Shown in pieces: positions 44,294 through 52,271 of a stretch of 61,805 nt of DNA. A program made the translations under genes and the position numbers. This DNA is from Bacillota bacterium (GTDB taxonomy: Bacteria; Bacillota; Clostridia; Tissierellales; Sedimentibacteraceae), in the NCBI GenBank assembly GCA_023453025.1, contig JAEXUD010000025.1, forward strand, positions 1 through 61,805, read 5' to 3'. The number at the start of each line of letters is the position of its first letter. The first letter of the stretch is position 1. The notes below the pieces were generated by a model. It was not told where the DNA came from. It searched no databases and saw nothing but the letters and a program-made list of their open reading frames with translations.

Positions 44294-45790
44294 TTATGCA
44301 TTAACGCTGTTTGCTTTCTGATAATTCATTATATATTCTTCCAGTTCTTTTGGCGATTTCTTATACTTCATTGGGCGTATATATTTATCGGAAGCAGGAT
44401 CTTCTTCCAATGTCATAATTGTAACTCCCATGAATGCGAATAAAACTGAAACTATTGGACTTAGCAGGTTGAAGAAAGCATATGGCATATACGATATCGT
44501 CGGAACTCCAAGGAATGTGGACATTGTAGCACCACAAGTATTCCAAGGAACCAATGCTGAGGTAACTGTACCTGAATCTTCAAGAATACGTGATAAATTC
44601 CTCGGTGCCAGACCCCTTTCAGCAAATGTATCTTTGTACATTTTACCAGGAAGTGCTAGTGCAAGATATTGGTCTCCGCAAAGTATATTTACAAAAAGAC
44701 AAGTTACAGCAGTTACAAGAATTAATGACCCCGTATTTTTTGCCATCAATAATAATTTGTTTGCTATAGCTGACATCATGCCGGTTTTCTCCAGAACGCC
44801 ACCAAATGTCAATGCACACATAATTAACGAAATTGTCCACATCATGCTTTGCAAACCACCGTTTGTTAACAGTTCGTCAACAACAGCATGACCGGTTTCA
44901 GAAACTGTACCATTTTGAGCTATATCCAATATATACCCGAAGTCTCCACCTTGAAATGCCGTGCAGATTGCTCCAAGAACACATCCTATAATCAAGCCCG
45001 GAATAGCCGGAATCTTCATTGCAACCAAGACAATTACTATTACAGGAACCAGCAGTAATAACGGATTTACAACGTAAGCCTCAGATATGGCGCCTAATAT
45101 ACCGTTTATTTCAGTTGTATCAAGAACTGCTCCTCTGTACTGCAGTCCAAGAATTATAAAAATAACTAATGTAATACCATATGATACGGATGTCGTGTAA
45201 AGCATGTGCTTGATATGATCAAACAGCTGAGAACCTGCCATTGCAGGTGCTAAGTTAGTTGTATCAGACAACGGAGATATTTTATCTCCGAAATATGCTC
45301 CGGATATAATCGCACCTGCTGCCAACGGAACGGAAACTCCCAATCCCTGCGCAACTCCTATAAGTGCAACACCAACTGTTCCGGCTGTTGTCCATGAACT
45401 TCCTGTAGCCAAGGATATAACGCTGCATAGCAACACAGATGCCGCCAGGAAAAATGTCGGTGACAATATCTGCAAACCGTAATAAATCATTGTAGGAACG
45501 ATACCACCGCCTATCCATGTACCAATTAAAATACCTATTATTGCAAGTATTAAAATCGCCTGCATGGTACTGCCTATTGAATCAACAATACCCTGCTCAA
45601 TCTCTTTCCACGTAAATCCCAGCCCAAATACTGCAATCAATGTTGCTACTGCTGCTCCAATCAAGATAGGAATATGAACCTCTCCGTCATATACAATAAT
45701 CGTTATTCCCAACAATGCAACCGTTACAATTACAGGTATGATAGAAATTCCTAATGTCGCTTCTTTCTTTTGTTTTGGAACATTACTCAT
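44294..45790 (-). CDS. NhaC-family Na+/H+ (or organic acid) antiporter
   Basis: This 498-residue membrane protein has about 12 hydrophobic segments. It shares with the antiporter at 13986-15377 the pattern ATGSSWTTAGTVGVALIGVAQGLG, GAYFGDKISPLSDTTNLA and LVPWNTCGATMSTFLG. The two are paralogues but clearly diverged. It has no enzyme partner; it stands alone with a promoter and long leader upstream and a strong terminator downstream. Na+/H+ exchange or a malate/lactate-type exchange are both possible. Confidence 0.88.
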   Translation of the reverse strand: MSNVPKQKKEATLGISIIPVIVTVALLGITIIVYDGEVHIPILIGAAVATLIAVFGLGFTWKEIEQGIVDSIGSTMQAILILAIIGILIGTWIGGGIVPTMIYYGLQILSPTFFLAASVLLCSVISLATGSSWTTAGTVGVALIGVAQGLGVSVPLAAGAIISGAYFGDKISPLSDTTNLAPAMAGSQLFDHIKHMLYTTSVSYGITLVIFIILGLQYRGAVLDTTEINGILGAISEAYVVNPLLLLVPVIVIVLVAMKIPAIPGLIIGCVLGAICTAFQGGDFGYILDIAQNGTVSETGHAVVDELLTNGGLQSMMWTISLIMCALTFGGVLEKTGMMSAIANKLLLMAKNTGSLILVTAVTCLFVNILCGDQYLALALPGKMYKDTFAERGLAPRNLSRILEDSGTVTSALVPWNTCGATMSTFLGVPTISYMPYAFFNLLSPIVSVLFAFMGVTIMTLEEDPASDKYIRPMKYKKSPKELEEYIMNYQKANSVNA

Positions 45791-45990
45791 AATTATCCTC
45801 CATTAATATTTGCGTGTGCACATAAACATTTAATTTAAAGGATATAATATAATAACCCATACAACTCATTTAATAACCCTTATTAAACCCATTAAGCAAA
45901 CCTTTTTTAAATGCTCATATATACACATTATATTTTGCATAAAAAATATTCCAGATTAAAATATACGTGAATACGTTTTTACGCAATATA

Positions 45991-46019
45991 ATATTAGCAT
46001 AAATTATGCTGTTTGTAAA
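45991..46019 (-). promoter_or_regulatory. Promoter with operator-like palindrome, second NhaC gene
   Basis: On the minus strand TTTACA and TAATAT are 17 bases apart. The spacer and -10 edge contain the perfect palindrome AGCATAA-A-TTATGCT (45996-46010), a likely repressor site. Transcription would start near 45984, giving a leader of about 190 bases. The leader has two near-copies of GGGTTATTA but no RNA fold that I recognise. The rest of the 45791-46139 gap is AT-rich without other features. Confidence 0.5.
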
Positions 46020-46093
46020 CAACAATTTATTAACAATAAAGTAATTAATAGCATTTTGAATAATTTTATAAGGTAAAAATTGCAAATTATTAC

Positions 46094-46123
46094 AAAAAAA
46101 AATCAGAACTTTTATTCTGATTT
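46094..46123 (-). terminator. Terminator of the GlnA-like gene
   Basis: AAATCAGAA and TTCTGATTT pair around a 6-base loop, followed by a run of T residues on the minus strand, shortly past the stop at 46140. Confidence 0.85.
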
Positions 46124-46139
46124 AAAATATTTCAATTTA

Positions 46140-48029
46140 TTAAAAAATATTATTTTTATACTCTATATACAGCCCTCTGATTTCTGTCATCTTTTCATTC
46201 ATTTGCTTTTGCAGATCAGAAGCTGTATCATAATCACCCTCGCTCAGAGCTGTTTTGATTTTTGTGAATATACATTTTTTAGTCATGCTGTCCTTCATCA
46301 GCTTTGTTTTTAAATAAACTATTTTTTCCCAGTTAACAACATCCAGATCAGTTGCATGGTCTAGTTCATTGTGAAGCTTTACAAAAGTTTTTAAAAGCAC
46401 GATGTTATCATGTATAATTCTGCCCTTCAGCTCGTTTTTCCATTTCTGCAGTGTTGATTCCTTAAAGGAGTTAATCAGCTCATCTGTGAAAGCATCACCT
46501 GATTTCAGAACCTGCTGTTTCATTTTATTGGATTCAAATCCACTTAAATTTTCCCAAACTGTTGCAGGGGCAGTACCATATAGTTTGTTTCTCTCTTCTT
46601 CTGTAAATTTTTCAAATACGTCTTCTTCACTTCTGTATTCTCTGTATTTTTCCAGATATATAGCTTCGTCACCGTATTTTTTTGATATTTCCTTTTCTAA
46701 ATCATCACATTTCAGACCTGCATCTGTAACATTTTTAATACCATCAAGCATAGCCTGGTATGAAGAAGCAATAACTAAGTATGTGTTTGAGTACGGATTT
46801 GGAGATCTGAGTTCAAATCTTATGGCATTAGGATTGTTTATATCTCTTATTACCCCTACAAGAACCGAACGGTTTCTTGAAGGTGCTTCTTTGGTTCCTC
46901 CTAATGATGTAACTATACATACAGGCGCCTCAAACCCTGGTTTTAACCTGTTAAAAGCATCATTTGTTGCAGTGACAATCGGATTGATTACTTCATAATT
47001 CTTCAATATACCCATAAGAGCTCCGTAGCCTATTTCACTCAAATAATCCTTTCTGATATCCTCCGGTGTAAACAGATTGAGCCTTTTTCCGTTTTTAAGC
47101 CTTATGGCAACTCCAAGGTGTGTATGCTCTCCATTTCCTGCAACACCCTCAATCGGTTTCGCCTTGAACAAAACCTCAAGACCGTGATGTCTGAATTGGT
47201 CTTCAATTAATTCCCTTATAAATATCTCATTATCTGCAGTTTGAAGTGATTCTGAAAACCTCCAGTCTATTTCAAGCTGCTCCATTACATGTGTGATTCT
47301 GCCTTTGGCATCTATTTTATTTGCAATGCCCCCAACTTCCTTATGTGCCATTTCCGGTTTTAAATCATAGAATTCAAGTTGATCCATTATTTTTTCAAGA
47401 ACTGTCCTTACAGTTCCCATTGTTCTTTTCCAATATTGTTCCTTCAACACCTGCGAAGTATGAAGTTCTTCAAAATCGGCACTTTGTTCAGGAGTTTTTA
47501 CCCACATTTCCAATTCTGTAGCTGAAGTCAGTAAAACCTCTTCAACATCCTCAAATTCAAAACCATAGCCTTTTAGTATCTGAGGGTTCTTTTTCAAGAT
47601 TTCCATAATTTGAATTTTAAAATTTGTTGTTGCTCTTTTAAGAATTGACCTTGAGCAAACCTGCTTACCGCTATGTATAATAAAAGACGGAATTTTTAAT
47701 GTACCTACAGGCAATCCGTTTTCATCGTTATAATGTTCATAATTGTAATCCACAAACCAATTGCAGTCTAAATCCGGCAATATGTCGACCCTTGCATCAT
47801 TTAAATCAGCAATCCCCTGAAGCTCAACGCTTGATCCGTCTGTTTGAATTCCAAACTTGAGCATATCCTTCATATCTTTTATAAATAGCTTTACAGGAAT
47901 TTTTTCGTCAGTACCGTTACCGCCTATATCAACACCCATAAATGATACAAATTGTATTTCAGGATGTTCTTCAAGTATTTTGGTCAACTCTGTTATCTTA
48001 TGATAATCAGGCTTAATTGTATAAATCAT
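46140..48029 (-). CDS. Long-form glutamine synthetase-like enzyme
   Basis: This 629-residue protein has the glutamine synthetase fold: an N-terminal beta-grasp portion (QFVSFMGVDIGGNGTDEKIPVKLF, GIQTDGSSVELQGI) and the ATP/glutamate region (IEGVAGNGEHTHLGVAI, RNRSVLVGVI, IRFELRSPNPYSNTYL). It is about 180 residues longer than classical GlnA. The extra C-terminal part, from about residue 445, is helical and charged (QKWKNELKGRIIHDN, SEGDYDTASDLQKQMNEKM). It could make glutamine or be a related ligase. It lies 24 bases after a HAD phosphatase gene and likely shares its transcript. Confidence 0.85.
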   Translation of the reverse strand: MIYTIKPDYHKITELTKILEEHPEIQFVSFMGVDIGGNGTDEKIPVKLFIKDMKDMLKFGIQTDGSSVELQGIADLNDARVDILPDLDCNWFVDYNYEHYNDENGLPVGTLKIPSFIIHSGKQVCSRSILKRATTNFKIQIMEILKKNPQILKGYGFEFEDVEEVLLTSATELEMWVKTPEQSADFEELHTSQVLKEQYWKRTMGTVRTVLEKIMDQLEFYDLKPEMAHKEVGGIANKIDAKGRITHVMEQLEIDWRFSESLQTADNEIFIRELIEDQFRHHGLEVLFKAKPIEGVAGNGEHTHLGVAIRLKNGKRLNLFTPEDIRKDYLSEIGYGALMGILKNYEVINPIVTATNDAFNRLKPGFEAPVCIVTSLGGTKEAPSRNRSVLVGVIRDINNPNAIRFELRSPNPYSNTYLVIASSYQAMLDGIKNVTDAGLKCDDLEKEISKKYGDEAIYLEKYREYRSEEDVFEKFTEEERNKLYGTAPATVWENLSGFESNKMKQQVLKSGDAFTDELINSFKESTLQKWKNELKGRIIHDNIVLLKTFVKLHNELDHATDLDVVNWEKIVYLKTKLMKDSMTKKCIFTKIKTALSEGDYDTASDLQKQMNEKMTEIRGLYIEYKNNIF

Positions 48030-48053
48030 AACCTTAGCTTCCTCCTTAATATT

Positions 48054-48680
48054 TTAACTGCATATATCAATCAGCTCAGTCGGTTCATATATAAGATATT
48101 CAGGCTTATGCTTCCTAAGGCTTTCAACGGTATTATATCCCCAGGCAACTGATGCAATATGAATACCTGTATTTTTGGCAGCATGTATGTCTCTTATTTC
48201 ATCTCCCACATAAAGCACATCTTCTAATGCAATTTTTTCTTTTTTAATAATCTTTTTCATTTTTGATTCCTTGCCAAACATAGAAGAGCTTAAAATAAAG
48301 TCAAATATGTTCGCATTTTGTTCTTCAAGAAATAATTGTACATTTGTTTTTGAATTGGTTGTAATAATCGCAGTTTGTATTCCCATGTTTTTAAGCATTA
48401 AAACTGTATCAAATATATCTGTTTTGCATGGTTTTATATTTTTAATGTCCTGTTTCAACAGATGTTTACCTCTTTTAAGAAGAAAAGGCAGATATCTTTT
48501 TTTCAGTTCAACATATGCCATTAATTCCTTTGCGCTCATTTTCTTAATATGCCCTAATTCATCTATGGTAATATTCCTTAAGTTATATTTTTCAGCCAGC
48601 TTCTGATAAATAACAAAATTCACTTCTTCGGTATCGGCCAATGTTCCATCAAAATCAAATAAAACATATTTATATTTCAC
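48054..48680 (-). CDS. HAD-superfamily hydrolase (phosphoglycolate phosphatase/PpaX-like)
   Basis: This 208-residue cytoplasmic phosphatase has the nucleophile motif LFDFDGTLADTEE (Asp9, Asp11), motif II IITTNSKT, and motif IV DVLYVGDEIRDIHAAKN. A helical cap (about 20-80) marks subclass I. It resembles Gph/PpaX but the substrate is unknown. It heads the transcript that continues into the glutamine-synthetase-like gene. Confidence 0.88.
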   Translation of the reverse strand: MKYKYVLFDFDGTLADTEEVNFVIYQKLAEKYNLRNITIDELGHIKKMSAKELMAYVELKKRYLPFLLKRGKHLLKQDIKNIKPCKTDIFDTVLMLKNMGIQTAIITTNSKTNVQLFLEEQNANIFDFILSSSMFGKESKMKKIIKKEKIALEDVLYVGDEIRDIHAAKNTGIHIASVAWGYNTVESLRKHKPEYLIYEPTELIDICS

Positions 48681-48742
48681 AATAATCCATCCTTATTACT
48701 AATCTATCCATAAATAATAGCATATTTTAAGTATATGTTTCA

Positions 48743-48771
48743 ACTATAATATATTTTATAAGTACAGTCAA
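48743..48771 (-). promoter_or_regulatory. Promoter of the HAD-glutamine synthetase transcript
   Basis: TTGACT and TATAGT on the minus strand are 17 bases apart and lie about 65 bases before the HAD gene start. Confidence 0.6.
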
Positions 48772-48782
48772 TTTTAACTTTT

Positions 48783-48808
48783 AAAAAAACTCCTTATTAC
48801 AGGAGTTT
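48783..48808 (-). terminator. Terminator of the phospholipase-C-like gene
   Basis: AAACTCCT and AGGAGTTT pair around 6 bases and run into seven T residues on the minus strand, just past the stop at 48813. Confidence 0.85.
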
Positions 48809-48812
48809 CATT

Positions 48813-49406
48813 TTATAATGATTTCATTATTTTACTGCAGCCGTTTTTTATAAAGCTCATATATTCACGCTCTTCAATAAGCTGAGGATAAATAACATCA
48901 GGAATATTATCCTTTAAAAATTCATTTATTTTTTCTTTGGATTTGCTTATGCAAATACCCTCAATTTCCTTTAAATTGATTTCTGAATTAAATTCTTCAA
49001 TATCTTTAGCATATTTCTCAAAAAAGTTGTTTATAGCTTTATTATCATAATTCCTCAGAATTGATTTAACCGCTGCTCCAAGCTCCTCATCTGTCAAATC
49101 TATATTATTATGTATAGTCAGCTTGCTAGCATTGAATTTATAGTATTCATCAAACCACAAATGGCAGTAATATCCCAATATAAATGATTTTTGAATTAAA
49201 TCAAGATTTTCAAAATTAAATTGCTCATAAAAATCACGGACATCTATATTACCATCTTCATCAAGAGTATGAAAATCATCAAAATCATCTTTATTTATTG
49301 TATCAGGTGATATCATCCCTATGAGAAAACCAGGTATGTGGATTTCTTCTTTTGAATTTTCTATAAATAATTTACCAAAGTGCATATTAGTACTTATTGG
49401 CGGCAT
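48813..49406 (-). CDS. Zinc-dependent phospholipase C-like protein
   Basis: This 197-residue helical protein has the pattern of the Zn-dependent phospholipase C/S1-P1-like family. It shows MPPISTNMHFGKLF at the start, GFLIGMISPDTI, a DDFHTL histidine, and SFILGYYCHLWFDEYY, with His and Asp residues spaced as metal ligands. No signal peptide is visible. Many clostridia carry such short intracellular forms of unknown substrate. AAGGAG precedes the start. Confidence 0.7.
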   Translation of the reverse strand: MPPISTNMHFGKLFIENSKEEIHIPGFLIGMISPDTINKDDFDDFHTLDEDGNIDVRDFYEQFNFENLDLIQKSFILGYYCHLWFDEYYKFNASKLTIHNNIDLTDEELGAAVKSILRNYDNKAINNFFEKYAKDIEEFNSEINLKEIEGICISKSKEKINEFLKDNIPDVIYPQLIEEREYMSFIKNGCSKIMKSL

Positions 49407-49439
49407 TTGTTTTTTAACTCCTTTTTAAGGTTCTTGTCT

Positions 49440-49468
49440 ATTATAACAAATTTATAAATTTTTGTACA
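49440..49468 (-). promoter_or_regulatory. Candidate promoter of the phospholipase-C-like gene
   Basis: TGTACA and TATAAT on the minus strand are 17 bases apart, about 35 bases before the ATG at 49406. Confidence 0.45.
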
Positions 49469-49475
49469 GAATTTT

Positions 49476-50615
49476 TTATGATAATACTATTTGCGGCGGT
49501 TCAGTTGTGTCCCCGGTTTTAGGGTTTACAAATGCTAACCAATAGCCATGTTTGTCATTGTTTTCCTTGCTGCTGTAGGACCAGTTTTTAAAACCGGTAA
49601 CTCCCTTGTAAGGCTGTTCTTCCTTAGCAAACTCACCCGGAACTCCATAAATAAATTTTACTATTTCTCCCTTTTCCTTATAAACACCAAAAATATAATG
49701 TCCGTATTTTTTCATAAGACCGCTGCAGGTTGTAACACGATTAGACATCGGATAAGGATAATAGGAGCTTATAATTTGATTATAATAAGGCAAAAATCCA
49801 TTTTTTATGCCTGTTTCATCATATGGTATGAACCACCAGTCAAAATTCTTGATTTTTACTGATAATGGTTCCACCTGTTTATAATCCTTCAATACATTAT
49901 ATAAACCTTCATCAAATCTATTTCTGTATTTGCGTGATTGAGACTGTGCTTGTTCTTCCTGCTCATTTTCCGGCTTAGCTTCTTGCTCAGCTGCTTTTTC
50001 ATGTATATCTACTGCTGAAGATACAGATGTTTTTTTAATTTTTTTGTCTTCAACAGCTTCTGCAGACTCGGGTACTTCATCTTGAATTGTTTCCTCTTCA
50101 GATTTAGTCTCTTCCGCTACTTCCTTCTTATCTGCAATCTTTTCTCTCTCTTTAATCTCCTTAAAGGCTTCAAGAGCTTCTTTTTGAGGTTCTTGCGTCT
50201 CATCGGCGATATCTTCTAACTGCTCAGCCTTCTCAATTATTGTTTCTTTATCATCCATTTCCAGTTTTTTTATTTGTTCCAGGCTGGATGTATTAAACAA
50301 ATTTGAATACATTACAATTTTTTTATCCTTTACTACAGCACAAATGTTGTAATCCTCTATGGCATTATTGCTGCCAAAGGTCAGGAGTTTTTTTATCATG
50401 CCTTTTTTGCTGTTTATATCCCCTAATTTGATTTTATTTACCCTATCCTTATACAAAAATACTTCGCTTGTTGTTTTAACATCTCCTAAATTCTCAACAG
50501 AAACTATTATATTTCCTTTGATGCCTCTTATATCCAGACGAACATATCCTCTGGATTTGTCCTGTTTATTAATTGGTTCAAAAAATTTCATTACTCTATA
50601 GTTTTTATTATTCAT
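49476..50615 (-). CDS. Clostridial two-domain protein with acidic linker, function unknown
   Basis: This 379-residue protein has an N-terminal beta-rich domain (about 1-120: RGYVRLDIRGIKGNIIVSVENL), a long Glu/Lys/Gln-rich linker (about 125-235), and a C-terminal aromatic domain (about 240-375: FDWWFIPYDETG, LPYYNQIISSYYPYP, GHYIFGVYKEKG, IYGVPGEFAKEEQPYKG, TGFKNW). The C-terminal domain recurs in many clostridial proteins, some tied to the spore or cell surface (from memory). No signal peptide is seen. It lies next to a LysM/GH18 spore-cortex-type hydrolase in the same direction. Function is unknown. Confidence 0.75.
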   Translation of the reverse strand: MNNKNYRVMKFFEPINKQDKSRGYVRLDIRGIKGNIIVSVENLGDVKTTSEVFLYKDRVNKIKLGDINSKKGMIKKLLTFGSNNAIEDYNICAVVKDKKIVMYSNLFNTSSLEQIKKLEMDDKETIIEKAEQLEDIADETQEPQKEALEAFKEIKEREKIADKKEVAEETKSEEETIQDEVPESAEAVEDKKIKKTSVSSAVDIHEKAAEQEAKPENEQEEQAQSQSRKYRNRFDEGLYNVLKDYKQVEPLSVKIKNFDWWFIPYDETGIKNGFLPYYNQIISSYYPYPMSNRVTTCSGLMKKYGHYIFGVYKEKGEIVKFIYGVPGEFAKEEQPYKGVTGFKNWSYSSKENNDKHGYWLAFVNPKTGDTTEPPQIVLS

Positions 50616-50696
50616 GAATTCCCTCCTACAAAAATACCTGTTATAAAAATATATGCCGATATTTTTGTAAAATTACAGTTTTATGGCAAGCATATA

Positions 50697-51980
50697 TTAT
50701 AATACTTTATCAATATCATATAATGAGCTTAGTACCAGCCAATTTTGCGGGAAGTATCTCATTATATTCCAATATCCTATTCCTTCAAATCCATATTCTG
50801 AAAACAAATCCAGTTTAGCTTTTATGCTTCTTGCATCCTCAAACCATACCTCATGCTCCCTGCCCTGGTTATCATGGTAAATAAAATACGGTGATTGTGC
50901 CTCTTCATCATACACAATTGAAGCCCCTACATCGGCGGCAAGCTGAGCAGCTTCCACATTAGAAAGAGAATTCGCTTTAGAGACACCCTGAACATATGGC
51001 AATATAAAATCATAACCGTAGTTTGGAATTCCCATAAATATTTTATCTCTTGGTATTTCCGTTACTGCATATTCTAATACCTCTCTCACCCTGTTAATCG
51101 GAGCAACTGCCATAGCCGGTCCATATGTGTATCCCCATTCGTATGTCATAAGAAGATCCCTGTCTGAAACTTCTCCCAGTGCGCCATAGTCATGAGCTTC
51201 ATATAACAAACCAGCCTGGTCTGCGGATATTTTAGGTGCCAATGCCGTCATTACACTGTACCCCTCCTGGTTAAGCCTGTCTGTGATATTTTGAACAAAA
51301 TTTATAAACTCCTCTCTGTCTTCCGGAGGAATATACTCAAAGTCTATATCAAGCCCTGTGTATTGTTTCTCTTGCATGATTCTTAAAATGTTTTCTATCA
51401 AATTATTCTGCGCATCAGGATTATTAAGTATTTGACTTACCAGCTCGCTGTCAAATGAGCCTCCGTCACCTATATTGGAAATTAACATCAACGGAGCAAC
51501 TCCATAATCTCTTGCTATGCGTATCAGCTCTTCATCGTTAATGTCAATTAAACCACCATCCGGTGTAACCATATAATTAAATATTGTTAAGTAAGTCAAA
51601 TATGGCAGTGTCTTCATAAGAACTGTCCTGTCAATATTGGGATATGCATATCCTAAAACAGAAATAGGACCTCTTTTATCCTGGTCAAGCGATATGGTTA
51701 TCTGGTCTCCAGGAAAAATGTCATCTGCATAATCAATTTGGGGATTGTACTGCAATAGCTCCACAACTGTTGTATTGTATCTTGAAGCTATGTTTTCCAA
51801 GGTATCTCCCGGCTGTACCGTGTGAACCTGGTCAGGAACAAGTATAACAAGAGTTTGGCCAACTACAAGCTCATTGGGATTTCTAAGCTCATTATCTGTT
51901 ATTATTTTTTGCGGAGTTGTATTGTATTCATTTGCTATGTCGTATATGGTATCTCCTGGCTGAACTACATGGATTATCAT
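50697..51980 (-). CDS. LysM-GH18 peptidoglycan hydrolase (YaaH/SleL-like)
   Basis: This 427-residue protein has two LysM domains (MIIHVVQPGDTIYDIANEYNT and HTVQPGDTLENIASRYNT) followed by a GH18 barrel with the catalytic motif YTGLDIDFEYI (the Glu is the acid). There is no signal peptide, as in Bacillus SleL/YaaH, which are made in the mother cell and act on spore cortex peptidoglycan. The ATG at 51980 follows AAAGGAG. The frame stays open upstream through repeat sequence, which should not be taken as coding. Confidence 0.9.
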   Translation of the reverse strand: MIIHVVQPGDTIYDIANEYNTTPQKIITDNELRNPNELVVGQTLVILVPDQVHTVQPGDTLENIASRYNTTVVELLQYNPQIDYADDIFPGDQITISLDQDKRGPISVLGYAYPNIDRTVLMKTLPYLTYLTIFNYMVTPDGGLIDINDEELIRIARDYGVAPLMLISNIGDGGSFDSELVSQILNNPDAQNNLIENILRIMQEKQYTGLDIDFEYIPPEDREEFINFVQNITDRLNQEGYSVMTALAPKISADQAGLLYEAHDYGALGEVSDRDLLMTYEWGYTYGPAMAVAPINRVREVLEYAVTEIPRDKIFMGIPNYGYDFILPYVQGVSKANSLSNVEAAQLAADVGASIVYDEEAQSPYFIYHDNQGREHEVWFEDARSIKAKLDLFSEYGFEGIGYWNIMRYFPQNWLVLSSLYDIDKVL

Positions 51981-52052
51981 AATTTTTCTCCTTTCTTTTT
52001 CTTTCATTAGTATATGCATTAACAATCCATTTGTTAAGTTTTGTAAAGAATC

Positions 52053-52081
52053 CGGTCGGAAAAATTGGGTTAGGGCATACA
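52053..52081. repeat. Direct repeat, copy 1 (right arm of hairpin element)
   Basis: The 29 bases starting CGGTCGGAAAAATTGGG are repeated exactly at 52172-52200. They include the GAAAAATTG arm and GTTAGGGC tail of the hairpin family, here without a left arm. Confidence 0.8.
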
Positions 52082-52144
52082 CAGGGGAATTCAACAAATT
52101 TTTAACTCGCTGCCGCTCACAAAATTTGGGAATTCTGTGCGGTT

Positions 52145-52195
52145 GACCTACCACAATTTTTCTCTCCCTTACGGTCGGAAAAATTGGGTTAGGGC
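52145..52195. repeat. Conserved hairpin element, locus 2
   Basis: GACCTACC-x-CAATTTTTC, a loop, then GAAAAATTG-x-GTTAGGGC, the same layout as 35223-35272 with a paired base change in the stem. Together with the direct repeats it fills most of the 51981-52271 gap between the hydrolase and glnN. Confidence 0.7.
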
Positions 52196-52198
52196 ATA

Positions 52199-52230
52199 CA
52201 AAAAAACACACCCGAAGTGTGCTTTTTTGT
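52199..52230 (-). terminator. Terminator of glnN
   Basis: On the minus strand CACAC-TTCGG-GTGTG is followed by TTTTTTT, about 40 bases beyond the glnN stop. Confidence 0.75.
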
Positions 52231-52271
52231 AATAATCCTATTAGGAGGATAGGTTTTATTTATTTATTTGA

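Noticed and set aside
51981..52211. N-terminal extension of the LysM/GH18 frame by 77 residues
   Set aside because: It covers the hairpin/direct-repeat array and lacks a ribosome site; the ATG at 51980 has AAAGGAG and begins at the first LysM domain.
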